A DNA stretch of 64,000 nt from Nannocystis sp. (GCF_016714285.1 NZ_JADJNN010000039.1:19730-83729), one strand, 5' to 3'; shown: positions 53,534-62,242, numbered from the stretch's first letter. The notes: generated by a model from the letters alone, not told the origin. Made by a program: numbers and translations.

Positions 53534-54283
53534 CTAGGAAAACGCGTGTAAATAATCGTTGATCGTGTAGGTATAGGGCTCATATCCGGCCTGCGCGCGG
53601 CGGCTCGCCAGCAGCTGCAGGATGAGCTCGAGGGTCTCGTAGCGGGTGGTGAGGCTGTAGAACTGGTCGGCGGGGACCGGGCTGAGCTCGCCGAGGCGGG
53701 CGGCGATCCAGCTGGCGTCGTCGCTGAGGTCGGTGGGGGTGTTGGCGGGGATGGCGGGGATGGCGGCGGCGCTGGCGTCGGCTTCGGGTGGATCGGGCGG
53801 CGGATCTGCCGGGTCGTCCACGCGGCGTGGGTTCGGCGGGGGTGTGGCGGTGCTGCGCAGGTGGAAGGCGGTGTCGAGCGGGAGACCGGCGGGGGCGCGG
53901 GGGTCGTCGGGGTCGGGCTCGTCGCCGAGGATCGCGGCGAAGGCGAGGTCGGCGGGTGAGAAGTAGGCGAACTCCGGATCGAGGAGGAGGCGGAGGTGTC
54001 GTGGATCGCTGCCGTCGCCGATCCACTGGGCGCCGAGGTGGCGGCGCACGAGCTCGCCGAAGTAGGCGCCGGCGCCGGCGGCGAGGAGGGCGAGGATCGG
54101 GGCGCGGGTCTCTTCGCGGGCTTGCTCGAGGTAGTGATCGACGATCGCCAGCGAGGCGACGGAGCCGTCGAGGGCGAAGCGCATCGATCGCTGGACGGCG
54201 TCGCGGAAGTTCTGCTCGAGATCGCTCACGAGTCGTTTCACGGCCGCGGCCCGGACGTCGTCGGCCTGCGAGGGGGTGCTCAT
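53534..54283 (-). CDS. Small partner of the TPR operon, unknown function
   Basis: 249 residues, first gene of the TPR operon. The N-terminal half is helical with one hydrophobic segment (EETRAPILALLAAGAGAYFGELVRRHLGAQWIGDG). It is followed by LLLDPEFAYFSPADLAFAAILGDEPDPDDP. A Pro/Ala/Asp-rich linker (about 150-185) and a short helical end (PADQFYSLTTRYETLELILQLLASRR...INDYLHAFS) close the protein. I do not recognise a family. Its strict linkage to two TPR scaffolds suggests it binds them. The start is 36 bases from the divergent promoter of the CpXC protein. Confidence 0.72.
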   Translation of the reverse strand: MSTPSQADDVRAAAVKRLVSDLEQNFRDAVQRSMRFALDGSVASLAIVDHYLEQAREETRAPILALLAAGAGAYFGELVRRHLGAQWIGDGSDPRHLRLLLDPEFAYFSPADLAFAAILGDEPDPDDPRAPAGLPLDTAFHLRSTATPPPNPRRVDDPADPPPDPPEADASAAAIPAIPANTPTDLSDDASWIAARLGELSPVPADQFYSLTTRYETLELILQLLASRRAQAGYEPYTYTINDYLHAFS

Positions 54284-54294
54284 GGGGGCGGAGC

Positions 54295-54324
54295 TTTACA
54301 ACAAAAAACCGGCAAGGCTATGGT
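54295..54324 (+). promoter_or_regulatory. Predicted promoter of the CpXC/HEAT gene
   Basis: TTTACA at 54295-54300, 18 bases with an A-tract, then TATGGT at 54319-54324. The GTG at 54332 starts 7 bases later, so transcript and protein may start together. The ATG at 54320 lies inside the -10 box and is less likely to be used. Confidence 0.5.
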
Positions 54325-54331
54325 CCCGCGC

Positions 54332-57001
54332 GTGGAAAGCAGCGTCGACGAGTGGAGCTGGAGCGTCGAGGTGGCGTACGCATGCGCCTGCGGCGCGTAC
54401 AGCCCGGTGACCCGCTGGCGCTGGGTCGACGCCGAGGTGAAGCCGGAGCTGGCGGCCCGGCTGCGCGAGTCGGGGCCGCTGGAGGGGCGTTGCAAGGCCT
54501 GCCAGCGGCCGGCCGAGGGCGGCGGGGCGTGGCTCGAGCTGTCGCCGGGTCGCGAGCAGGCGACGCTGGTGTTGGCGGCGCAGCAGCGGGGCGAGCTGTT
54601 GGAGGTGTTGCAAGGGCATCTTCAGCAGTTGCGTGAGCGGCCGGGGCAGGTGCGGCACTGGTTGTTGCAGCCGCGGTTCTGCTTCGCCGCTACGGCTTGG
54701 GCTGCGGCGCGGGCGGCCGCGGCGGCGGCGAGCGACGAGCGCGGGGCCGGGGTCCCGCGGCCGGTGGGGCAGCGCGGGTGGAGCTCGGGGCCGACGCTGA
54801 GCGCGGAGGTCCAGCGGGCGGTGGTCTGCGATCTGAGCCTCGAGGATGGCGTGGTGACGGCGACGGCGGTGCTCGACGAGGCGACGCGGCGGATGTGGGG
54901 GTCGGCCGCGTTGCAGGCGCGGCCGGTGCTGCTGCGCGGGCTCGGGTATCCGCTGCTCGGGGTGCGCCTGGTGGCGTCGTACCTCGGGGAGGTGGCGGTG
55001 ATCGACGCGGTGGTCGACGTCAGCGCGCCGAAGACCAGCGAGATCTTCGTGCGCCTGGCGCAGTCCTTCCGCCTGCAGCTGGTGGTGCGGAGCGAGGCGG
55101 GGCAGGCCGCGGCGGCGCGGGAGATCGAGGCCGAGGGTCTCAAGCGCAACGCGGCGCTGTGCCTCGAGTCGGCGCAGGGTCAGCTGGGCACCGGCGAGTT
55201 CCCGCCGGACGCGTATGCCAGCGCCCGCGAGGCGCTGACCCGCATGACGGCGAAGCAGCGGCTCGAGCCGGCGCGGCACACCCTCGCCGAGGGGTCGTAC
55301 CGGCACCTGGTCGGGCCGGCGGAGGCTCTGGCGGCGCTCGAGCGGCTCGACCTGGCGTCGCGCAAGGACAACCTGGCGCGGCTGCTCGAGGTCGACGGGC
55401 TGTCGTTCGCCGAGTACGAGGCGATGCGCAAGGCGGTGCTGGCGGCGGCGATCGAGTTCGGTCTGGTGGCGCCGGCCCGGTTCTGGCGGCGGATCCTCGG
55501 CAGCGATCTGGTGAGCGACGCGGCCGACTGGATCGTGAAGCTGGTCAGCCAGCGCAGCGCGTGGATCGCCCGCGGTGACGACCTGACGCCGGAGCAGGCG
55601 GAGCAGGCGTGGCGGGGGATCCTGGATCTGTGTCAGCACCACGACATCACGCCGCCGCCGGAGGTCACGCGGGCGCTGGGCGCTCGTCGTGGTGAGGCGG
55701 CGCGGAGCTCCGGGGCGCTGGTGGTCCCGGTCGACGAGCGGCCGCCGACGGGGCCGGTGCGGGCAGCGCTGCCGCGTCCGCCAGCGGCCCCTGAGCGCAC
55801 GCCCGATGCGGTCGAGGTCACGACGCAGGACACGGCGCGGACCGGGCCGCACTCGGTGGTGCCGGCGGGGACGGTGCGTGAGGGGCGGAGCGGGGCGCAC
55901 GGGACGGTGCCAGCGACGCAGCGATCGGAGCCGCCAGCGCGGACCGGGGCGCACGCGGTGGTGCCTCCGGTGACGCGGTCGGAGCCGGGGACGCGGACCG
56001 GGGCGCACAGCGTGGTGCCTGCGGGTTCCGGGCGTTCGGAGCCGGCGACGCGGCACGAGCCGGCGACGCGGACCGGGGCGCATACGCTGGTGCCACCGAT
56101 ACCGGGGCGGCCGGAGTCGGTGTCGCGGCACGAGCCAGCGACGCGGACCGGGGCGCACGCGACGGTGCCTGCGGCATCGGGGTCGGGGTCGGGGTCGGCA
56201 CCGGCGGCGCGGAGCGGGACCCGGCGTAGTCAGCAGCCGGCGGTCGCCGTGTCGGGCGAGATCAGCGTCGGGGCACGACCGGGCGTTCGCACCTCCGAGG
56301 CAGGAAATAATGTGGGGGGAGGCGACCCCAAACAACGCGTGGGACAGGCGCTCATGATCCTGGGCGGGGCGCGGCCGGCGGATGTGATGCCGCTGCTGGC
56401 CGAGCTCGATGAGGATGAACTGCTGGCGCTGTTGCCTCCGCTGGCCGAGGTCGGTGGGCGCCTGGTGCCGGAGCTGCTGGCGCGGCTCGAGGCCCCGGGG
56501 CGAGCGCTGCGGCAGGCGGCGACGATCTTGTTGGGGCTGGCGCGTGACCGGCGGGCGATCGATCCGCTGACGGCGCGGCTCGGGGCGGAGAGTTCGGTGG
56601 TGTGGATCGATGTGGCCCGGGCGCTCGGCAATTTCGGCCCGCGGGTCGTGGGTCCGCTGTGCGCGCTCCTTCGGGGTGCGGCAGGTGAGGCGAAGGAGGC
56701 GCTTGGGCTACGCGTGTCACGGGCCTTCGCGGAGCTCGTGATCTCGGACGGAGACGCGCCCGGAGGTGCGGGTCGGCTCGCAATCGAGAACTTGTTGGAG
56801 GTCGCGGACCCCTCGGTTTCCTCCGCGGCCCGGCGGGCGCTTGCTACACTCGCCGACGTGCGAGGCGAGGCGCGTGGCCAGGCTGTGGCAGCTGGAGCGG
56901 AGGATCGCGAGATCCGCCGCTTCGCTGCGCGTGCTTACGAGGCCATTACGACGCCGGAGCTCGACGCCGACGGTGACTTCGAAGTGGTTGGGGAAGATTG
57001 A
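54332..57001 (+). CDS. CpXC-like zinc-binding protein with central repeats and C-terminal HEAT repeats
   Basis: 889 residues from the GTG at 54332. The N-terminus (about 8-65) looks like a CpXC domain: YACACGAYSPVTRWRWVDAEVKPELAARLRESG and RCKACQRP give two CxC/CxxC-type pairs for zinc. A middle alpha/beta region (about 130-440) is unassigned. Residues 500-615 hold six or seven copies of RTGAHxVVPxxxRSEP-like repeats. The last 230 residues are HEAT-type helical pairs (ADVMPLLAELDEDELLALLPPLAEVGG, LRQAATILLGLARDRRAIDPLTARL). The TGA overlaps the ATG of the phosphoesterase, so the two are co-translated. The domain calls are by eye. Confidence 0.82.
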   Translation: MESSVDEWSWSVEVAYACACGAYSPVTRWRWVDAEVKPELAARLRESGPLEGRCKACQRPAEGGGAWLELSPGREQATLVLAAQQRGELLEVLQGHLQQLRERPGQVRHWLLQPRFCFAATAWAAARAAAAAASDERGAGVPRPVGQRGWSSGPTLSAEVQRAVVCDLSLEDGVVTATAVLDEATRRMWGSAALQARPVLLRGLGYPLLGVRLVASYLGEVAVIDAVVDVSAPKTSEIFVRLAQSFRLQLVVRSEAGQAAAAREIEAEGLKRNAALCLESAQGQLGTGEFPPDAYASAREALTRMTAKQRLEPARHTLAEGSYRHLVGPAEALAALERLDLASRKDNLARLLEVDGLSFAEYEAMRKAVLAAAIEFGLVAPARFWRRILGSDLVSDAADWIVKLVSQRSAWIARGDDLTPEQAEQAWRGILDLCQHHDITPPPEVTRALGARRGEAARSSGALVVPVDERPPTGPVRAALPRPPAAPERTPDAVEVTTQDTARTGPHSVVPAGTVREGRSGAHGTVPATQRSEPPARTGAHAVVPPVTRSEPGTRTGAHSVVPAGSGRSEPATRHEPATRTGAHTLVPPIPGRPESVSRHEPATRTGAHATVPAASGSGSGSAPAARSGTRRSQQPAVAVSGEISVGARPGVRTSEAGNNVGGGDPKQRVGQALMILGGARPADVMPLLAELDEDELLALLPPLAEVGGRLVPELLARLEAPGRALRQAATILLGLARDRRAIDPLTARLGAESSVVWIDVARALGNFGPRVVGPLCALLRGAAGEAKEALGLRVSRAFAELVISDGDAPGGAGRLAIENLLEVADPSVSSAARRALATLADVRGEARGQAVAAGAEDREIRRFAARAYEAITTPELDADGDFEVVGED
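55835..56175 (+). repeat. In-frame RTGAHxVVP protein repeats
   Basis: The DNA around GCGGACCGGGGCGCAC recurs six to seven times at uneven spacing (33 to 72 bases, always whole codons) and encodes RTGAHSVVPAG, RTGAHAVVPPV and RTGAHTLVPPI type units with RSEP or RHEP between them. Two units carry a longer ATRHEPATRTGAH form, which suggests recent local duplication. Confidence 0.85.
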
Positions 57002-57735
57002 TGCGTTACGGAATTTTCAGCGACATTCACGCCAATCACGACGCCCTCGAGGCGGTGCTCCGCGCGATCGACCGGGAGAAGGTCGATTACCTGGTGTGCC
57101 TGGGCGACACGGTCGGCTACGGGGCGCAGCCCAACGAGTGCTGCGACATCGTCCGTCGCATCACTCGCTACACGATCCTGGGCAACCACGACGCGGCGGT
57201 CGCGGGGCGCATGGACTACAGCTACTACTACGACGCAGCCCGCGAGGCGCTCGACCTGCACGCGGGGGTCCTGACGCCGGAGAACATGGCCTGGCTGCGC
57301 AGGCTCAACTACTTCGAGAAGGACGGGATGACCCACTTCTGTCACGGGTCGCCGGTCGACCTCGAGGAGTTCGAGTACATCTTCAGCGTCGAGCAGGCGC
57401 AGACCTGCATCCCGATCTGGGAGAGCCTCGGGCAGATCACGTTCATCGGCCACTCGCACCTGTGCAAGTCGTTCGCGGTGGGCAAGGAGCGGGTCTACGA
57501 GGTGGTGACCAAGGAGTTCGAGGTCCACCCGGAGTTTCGCTACATCGTGTCGGTGGGCTCGGTCGGGCAGCCGCGCGACCACGACCCGCGCGCGAGCTAC
57601 ACGATCTACGACGACGCCCAGGGCCTGTTCCAGTTCAAGCGTGTCGACTACGACGTGAACGCCGCGGCTCGCAAGATCTTCGGCGACCAGCGGCTGTCGG
57701 ACAGCTTCGGCGCGCGCCTGTTCGCGGGCGTGTAG
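57001..57735 (+). CDS. Metallophosphoesterase (calcineurin-like)
   Basis: 244 residues with the full metal-binding set: DIHANHDALEAV, CLGDTVGYG, ILGNHDAAV, HFCHGSP and FIGHSHL, all as in YfcE/ApaH-like phosphoesterases. The extra VSVGSVGQPRDHDPRASYTIYD is typical of the bacterial subgroup with a C-terminal beta-sheet. The start ATG overlaps the stop of the CpXC protein (TGATG). The substrate could be a phosphodiester, nucleotide or phosphoprotein and cannot be told. Confidence 0.93.
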   Translation: MRYGIFSDIHANHDALEAVLRAIDREKVDYLVCLGDTVGYGAQPNECCDIVRRITRYTILGNHDAAVAGRMDYSYYYDAAREALDLHAGVLTPENMAWLRRLNYFEKDGMTHFCHGSPVDLEEFEYIFSVEQAQTCIPIWESLGQITFIGHSHLCKSFAVGKERVYEVVTKEFEVHPEFRYIVSVGSVGQPRDHDPRASYTIYDDAQGLFQFKRVDYDVNAAARKIFGDQRLSDSFGARLFAGV

Positions 57736-57745
57736 AGAGGCGGCT

Positions 57746-58402
57746 GTGCGCGAGAGTCCGGCCGAGGCGCTGCGGCGGGAGCGGGAGCAGGCGCGGCGCC
57801 TGCTGGGCGACGGCTACGCGGACGACCACATCGACCAGGACGAGCTGGATCGCCGGCTCGAGCGGGTCGAGCACGCGGAGACGATCGCGGAGCTGCACGG
57901 GCTGACGGCCGAGCTGCGGCCGGTCGCGGTGAGCACGGCGCTGGTGCCGGTGGAGCCCGAGGCGGCGCAGCGGATCCCGGTGCTGTTTGGGTCGGTGGAG
58001 CGGGTGGGGGCCTGGCGCGTGGCCCCGCGGACCTGCGTGCGGGTGATCTTCGGCGCTGCGCTGCTCGACCTGCGGCAGGCGATCTTGCCGGCAGAGGCGA
58101 CGGAGCTCGAGCTCGAGGTGAACGTCGTGTGCGGCAGCCTCGAGGTGATCGTGCCGCCGGGGTGGCAGATCGACAACCGCTGCGGGGCGGTGCTGGCGGC
58201 GGTCGAGCAGGACGAGGGGCACGTGACGCCGGCCGACGAGCGGCGGGTGCTGCGGGTGACCGGGAGGGTGCTGCTCGGCAGCTTCAGCGTGTTCGAGCGG
58301 CTGCCGGGCGAGCGCGCTGGCCAGGCCCGTCGGCGCCGGCGGCAGGAGCAGAAGGCGCTCGGCGAGCGGGCGACGCGGGCGCTCGGGCGCGGCGAGGACT
58401 AG
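57746..58402 (+). CDS. DUF1707 / LiaF-like domain protein
   Basis: 218 residues from the GTG at 57746 with GAGAGG upstream. An N-terminal DUF1707 helix pair (about 8-50: RRLLGDGYADDHIDQDELDRRLERVEHAETIAELHGLTAEL) is followed by a LiaF/DUF2154-type beta domain (about 75-185: IPVLFGSVERVGAWRVAPRT, VIFGAALLDLRQAILPAEATELELEVNVVCGSLEVIVPPGW). Actinobacterial and myxobacterial relatives are linked to cell-envelope stress. A basic tail (ARRRRRQEQKALGERATRALG) ends it. No transmembrane helix is evident. It lies 10 bases after the phosphoesterase, in the same operon. Confidence 0.88.
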   Translation: MRESPAEALRREREQARRLLGDGYADDHIDQDELDRRLERVEHAETIAELHGLTAELRPVAVSTALVPVEPEAAQRIPVLFGSVERVGAWRVAPRTCVRVIFGAALLDLRQAILPAEATELELEVNVVCGSLEVIVPPGWQIDNRCGAVLAAVEQDEGHVTPADERRVLRVTGRVLLGSFSVFERLPGERAGQARRRRRQEQKALGERATRALGRGED

Positions 58403-58407
58403 GCGAG

Positions 58408-58452
58408 CTGTCGCGGGGGACAGGTCGCGGGGGACAGGTCGCGGGGGACAGG
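58408..58452. repeat. 14-bp tandem repeat derived from the palindrome
   Basis: TCGCGGGGGACAGG repeats three times (58411-58452) after a CTG. Each unit keeps the right half-site GGACAGGT of the dispersed palindrome; only the first has a left arm (CTGTCG). It lies between the convergent DUF1707 and ATP-grasp genes. Confidence 0.88.
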
Positions 58453-58455
58453 TCG

Positions 58456-59499
58456 TTACTGGAGGACGGCCTCGCTGAGCGTGGGCGTGGGCGCGGTGAG
58501 GCGGGGGGTCGCGGGGACGGTGGGGCGGCGCTTGGTGGGGCGGACCGGGTCGACGAGGTCGTGGACGATCGCGGCGACCAGCTGCTCGTAGCGGAGGCCG
58601 GCGGCGTGGGCGACCTTGGCGACGACGCCGGCGCGGTGCAGCGGGGGGAGCGGCTCGACCTCGAGGATGACCTCGTTGTGGCGCTCGTGGAGGAGGAGGT
58701 CGACGCGGGCGGTGCCGCGGGTGAGGCCGAGGGCGGCGACGGCGTGGGTGGCGAGGTTGTCGATGCCGTGACGGCGGCTGCGGGACAGGCTCGGGGGGCA
58801 GACCATGGCGCAGATCTGCCCGGCGGGGTCACGATCGACCTCCATGGCGCCCAGGACCTTGCCGTCGAGGAGGACGACCTGGATCTCGCGGCCGGTGACG
58901 GCGCGCTCGAGCAGCCAGGTGCCGGTCCGGTGCTCGTCGGCGGCGTCAGCGACGGCGGCGGCGTCGGCGAGGTGACGCACGCCCTGGCCGTGGCAGCCGT
59001 GGCGGGGCTTGAGCACGCAGGGCCAGCCGAGCAGGCCGAGGGCATGCCGGGTGGGGGGCTCGGCGCCCCCGAGGGCGACGGTGGCGGGGACGGGGAGGCT
59101 GTGGAAGCCGAGGATCTGGCGGGACCGGAGCTTGTCGTGGGCGAGGGCGACGGTCGCGGCGGAGGGACCGGCGAACGGGATCCCGCGCAGGCCGAGGAGG
59201 CCCTGGAGCTCGCCGCTGGCCCCCACGGCGCCGTGGGCGGCGATCAGGCAGGCCGAGACGCGGGCGGCGCGGAGCTTGAGGTCGAGGTCGTCGTCGGCGC
59301 CTAGAAGGATGGCGGTGTGGCCGAGGCGCTGGAGGGCGGCCTGCAAATCTTGGCCACTTTGGGCGTCGATTTGGCTATCATCCGCGGCGGTGGAGGTCGG
59401 GCCGCGTGCGGCCGGGTCGCCATCTACGGCGGAGGCTACGGCTGAGGCCACGGCCACGGCCGGGGCCTGGACGAGAACGCCAAAGTTGTGCGTGCGCAT
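58456..59499 (-). CDS. ATP-grasp protein related to D-alanine-D-alanine ligase
   Basis: 347 residues from the ATG at 59499. It follows the Ddl plan: ACLIAAHGAVGASGELQGLLGLRGIPFAGPSAATVALAHDKLRSRQIL, the ATP loop WPCVLKPRHGCHGQGV, and the metal-ligand end EVILEVEPLPPLHRAGVVAKVAHAAGLRYEQLV. Classical Ddl has EVNTxPGMT at the last block; here Asn is replaced by Glu (EVEPLPPLH), and the loop has Cys-His in place of the usual Ser-Ser. The first 40 residues are low complexity. True D-Ala-D-Ala ligase activity is doubtful; a related ATP-dependent ligase is more likely. It is divergent from the HARE-HTH gene. Confidence 0.82.
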   Translation of the reverse strand: MRTHNFGVLVQAPAVAVASAVASAVDGDPAARGPTSTAADDSQIDAQSGQDLQAALQRLGHTAILLGADDDLDLKLRAARVSACLIAAHGAVGASGELQGLLGLRGIPFAGPSAATVALAHDKLRSRQILGFHSLPVPATVALGGAEPPTRHALGLLGWPCVLKPRHGCHGQGVRHLADAAAVADAADEHRTGTWLLERAVTGREIQVVLLDGKVLGAMEVDRDPAGQICAMVCPPSLSRSRRHGIDNLATHAVAALGLTRGTARVDLLLHERHNEVILEVEPLPPLHRAGVVAKVAHAAGLRYEQLVAAIVHDLVDPVRPTKRRPTVPATPRLTAPTPTLSEAVLQ

Positions 59500-59628
59500 G
59501 ACTTCAAGGCCGCTAGCAGACCGGGCCCCGCCTCGGCAAATTTTCGGACTTTTTCCCCTCCTGGCCTCAGCTCTCCCCCTTCGCCCTCCTCGCTGGTGCG
59601 CGCGGGGAGGGGTGCCTGCACAAGCAAC

Positions 59629-60660
59629 ATGACCTTCCTCGAAGCTGCGATCGAAGTCCTCCGCCACGAGCCCGAGCCGCTGCACTTCGCAGAGATCGCC
59701 AAGCGTGCGGTCCAGCGAAACCTGCTGTCGCATGTCGGGCGCGACCCCGAGGCCGCGATGCGCACCTGCCTTAACTCGGCGGTGCGCGGCGACCAGGCGA
59801 TCCTCACCCGCAACAAGCCCGGATACTACGCGCTCACGCCGGGTATCGAGCTGCCGCCGCCCGCGGCTGCGCCGGCGTCGGCCCAGCCAGTGGCTGTGGT
59901 GGCCCCCGTGGCGGCTGCGGTCGTGGTGAAAAATACCAGCGATGTCGTGGTGTCGACGGTGGTCCGTGAAACCGTCACTGCGGCGGAGCCCGGGGCGCCT
60001 GATGCGGATGCCGCGGATGCCGCGGATGCCGCGGATGCCGAGGAGGCCAGTGAGGCCGAGGAGGAAGGCGGCGGCGAGGATGGTGGCGGTCGCGAGGGCG
60101 GTCGGCGCAAGCGTCGGCGCAACCGCTTTGGTGTGCGTGGTGAAGCGCCGCCGCCCCAGCTGGTGGCGGTCAAGCCGTCGCGCCGCGGGGCCGATGCCAG
60201 CAAGCGCAGCGAGGTGCTGCAGAAGGTGCATCAGCTCGAGTTCGAGGCGCCCCGCGGGGCCGGTCTCGACGGGGTCACCGATGTCGCCCTGGTGATGGCG
60301 AACGCGATGTCGCGGCTGGCCGAGGAGCGTCCGGATTGCGGAGTGAATTCGAGAGCATGCAGCGTGGTCCTTCAACCAACTCGGGGCCGGCCCCGGAGGT
60401 CCGTAACATGCCGCGGCGGATGCCGCCCAGGGCTGGCTCGGGCGGGCCACCGGTGCATGGCAACGGCGGCAACGCGAACAGCAACAGCGGGAACAACAGC
60501 GGGAACAGCAGCGCGAACGGCAGCAACGGGCTCGACGAGGACGAGCGCGGCGGGCGTCGGCGTCGGCGTCGGCGCAAGCGCGGGCGTCGGGTCGAGTGGA
60601 CGAACGAGGGCGGCGGCGACAGCCGGGCCGGCGGCGAGATGCAGGCCCAGGGCCTGCTGA
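59629..60660 (+). pseudogene. HARE-HTH / Mrr-like protein, 5' part before a frameshift
   Basis: The ATG at 59629 opens a HARE-HTH winged-helix domain (about 1-75: TFLEAAIEVLRHEPEPLHFAEIAKRAVQRNLLSHVGRDPEAAMRTCLN...GYYALTPG). Next are an Ala/Pro linker, an acidic (AADAADAADAEEASEAEEE) stretch and a basic patch. The natural sequence runs to VMANAMSRLAEERP near 60333; beyond that the frame gives composition unlike the gene and stops at 60660. Shifting by one base near 60333-60338 joins it to the frame that ends at 61373. One missing base in a GGATT context would explain this. It may be a real lesion or a sequence error. Confidence 0.75.
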
Positions 60661-61373
60661 GCCAGGTCGCTGCGGTGCTGGCGGATGCCGGCCCGCGCTC
60701 GCTGCACATCCGCCAGATCGCCGAGAACCTCGCGGGCCAGAACGTGCTCGGCGGGGAGATCTCGGAGATCGAGCGGGCGGTCACGGCGGGGGTGTTGCTC
60801 GACATCCGCAAGCTCGGGCGGGCGTCTCGCTTCGTGGCCCGGGGCGATGCCCGGTATCAGCTCCAGACCTCGCGGCTGCCGGGGCCGGCGGCCGCGGCCG
60901 AGCAGAGCTTGCGGGTCGCGGCGGATCTCCTTGACGGCGAAACGACCAATCAACTTGTGCAGTGGTTGCAAGCGCTTGGGCCGCGATCTCTCGAAGCGCT
61001 GGCACGTATTTACCTCGAGCGCGAGGGCTTCAGCCTGGTGACCACGCTGCCGCCGGTCCGCGGGGTCGGCAAGCTGGTGGTGCAGGACCCGGAGGCCGAG
61101 GAGGAGGAGGGTCGGGTGTTGGTGCTGGTGCTGCCGCGCAAGGCCGGGCTCGACGCGAGCAATTGGGCCGGCGACAGCGAGCGCAACAGCTGCGGCGGGC
61201 ACCTGGTGTTCGCGATGGGCGAGGCGCCGGACCTCGCCGAGCAGCGCACGGTCGGTCCGCATGAGTTCGCGCGCTGGCTGCGGACCCAGGGGATCGGTGT
61301 GACCACCCTGGCGATCGAGGTGACCGTGCTCGACCCCACCGTGATCGAGTCGATCGGTGGCCTCGACACCTGA
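60336..61373 (+). pseudogene. HARE-HTH / Mrr-like protein, 3' part after a frameshift
   Basis: 345 codons in the shifted frame. An Asn/Gly/Ser-rich linker and a poly-Arg patch precede a second winged-helix-like domain (QGLLSQVAAVLADAGPRSLHIRQIAENLAGQN...ISEIERAVTAGVLLDI). The last 130 residues resemble an Mrr-type restriction fold: LVQWLQALGPRSLEALARIYLEREGFSLVTTLPPVRGVGKLVV, followed by RVLVLVLPRKAGLD at the expected catalytic strand. The usual Q/E-x-K reads PRK, so nuclease activity is uncertain. Together with the 5' part it would make a protein of about 580 residues. Separate translation from this frame is unlikely because no start with a Shine-Dalgarno is seen near 60336. Confidence 0.75.
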
Positions 61374-61489
61374 GGGCGACGGGTCGCCGCCGGAGCTGGC
61401 GGTGACCTCGACACCCGAGACGGCGGCGCCAGCGCCGGTGGCCTCGACACCTGAGGGCGCCGCCTCGCCGCCGGAGCTGGCGGCGACCT
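61355..61489 (+). repeat. 81-bp spaced direct repeat across a gene boundary
   Basis: The segment at 61355-61408, which spans the stop codon of the Mrr-like gene and the first GTG of lipB, recurs at 61436-61489 with five mismatches. A shorter copy lies at 61400-61421. In the lipB frame this gives three ASTPE/TSTPE units before the conserved domain. Confidence 0.85.
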
Positions 61490-62110
61490 GGCTGGGTCGT
61501 CGCGACTTCGCGGAGGTGCTGGCCATGCAGTTGGCGCTGCGGGAGCAGGTGATCGCGGGGGCGACGCCGACCTTGCTGTTGGTCGAGCACCCGCCGGTAC
61601 TGACGCTCGGGCCGCGCGCGAGCGAGGGCGACGTGCTGTGGGACGAGGCCCGGCGGGCGGCGATCGGGATGACGGTGGTCCGGACCCCGCGGGGCGGTGA
61701 GGTGACGCTGCACGCGCCGGGACAGCTCGTCGTGTACACGGTGGTGCCGATCGGGCGGAAGATCCGCGAGCACATCGTCCGCCTCGGGGAGGTCGGGGTC
61801 TCGCTGTATGCCGAGCTCGGGGTGGCAGGTTGCGAGTTTCGTATGGCCCACCCGGGGGTCTGGCTGGGGGAGCGCAAGCTGGCGTCGATCGGGCTGCACA
61901 TCAGCCGCGGGGTGGCCGTGCAGGGGGATCGCGCTCAACCTCGATGTCGACCCGGGGCTGTTCGCGGCCCTGGTGTCGTGCGGGCTGCGGGGGGTCGAGG
62001 TGACCAGCGCGCGGGCCGTCGGGGGCCAGGCGATCACGGTCGAGGCGGCGGCTCGGCGCTATGCGTCGCTGTTCGCGGCGTCGGCCGGTTATGCGCTCGC
62101 GTGGCGCTAG
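61357..62110 (+). pseudogene. lipB: Octanoyltransferase LipB, frame broken by one base
   Basis: LipB moves the octanoyl group from acyl carrier protein to lipoyl domains. The frame from the GTG at 61357 (or 61438) shows WLGRRDFAEVLAMQLALREQV, LLLVEHPPVLTLGPRAS, TPRGGEVTLHAPGQLVVYTVV and the catalytic Lys in WLGERKLASIGLHISRGVAVQG. At 61924-61930, in a run of five G, the frame is lost. One base less restores GIALNLDVDPGLFAALVSCGL with the catalytic Cys and the ending GVEVTSARAVGGQAITVEAAARRYASLF at 62110. As written, Lys and Cys lie in different frames. A homopolymer sequencing error is the simplest cause. Confidence 0.85.
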
Positions 62111-62120
62111 CTCGCGGCTG

Positions 62121-62242
62121 GCGTGGTTGGGTGCGCGGCGGGTTTACGATGGTCACTGAGAGGCAGTGTGGTTGGGTGCGCGGCGGGCTTGCGATGGCAG
62201 CCGGTGCAGGTGTGGTTGCTGGCGCGGCGAGTTTGCTATGGT
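62121..62242 (+). repeat. Three degenerate promoter-like repeats
   Basis: GTGGTTGGGTGCGCGGCGGGTTTACGATGG-type units occur near 62121, 62168 and 62210, about 42-47 bases apart and progressively diverged. The last ends in TTTGCTATGGT, whose TATGGT is 7 bases before the ATG at 62250. The first two end in TACGATGGT and TGCGATGGC. They may be duplicated promoters in tandem. Confidence 0.6.

Noticed and set aside
49148..53551. A 1467-codon open frame opposite the giant TPR gene
   Set aside because: It has no domain and is Gly/Glu/Val/Ala-rich. It mirrors the codon bias of the minus-strand gene, a known effect of very high GC at third positions. The same holds for 28180-30309, 43401-45500, 46647-48647 and 3710-5575.
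60361..60660. Out-of-frame C-terminus of the HARE-HTH frame as a real protein end
   Set aside because: Its residues are Arg/Thr/Cys-rich and lack the codon pattern of the gene, while the shifted frame continues a sensible domain.
62216..62240. Sigma54 -24/-12 promoter (TGGC...TTGC)
   Set aside because: GG and GC are 12 bases apart instead of 10. A similar string before 12080 has 13.
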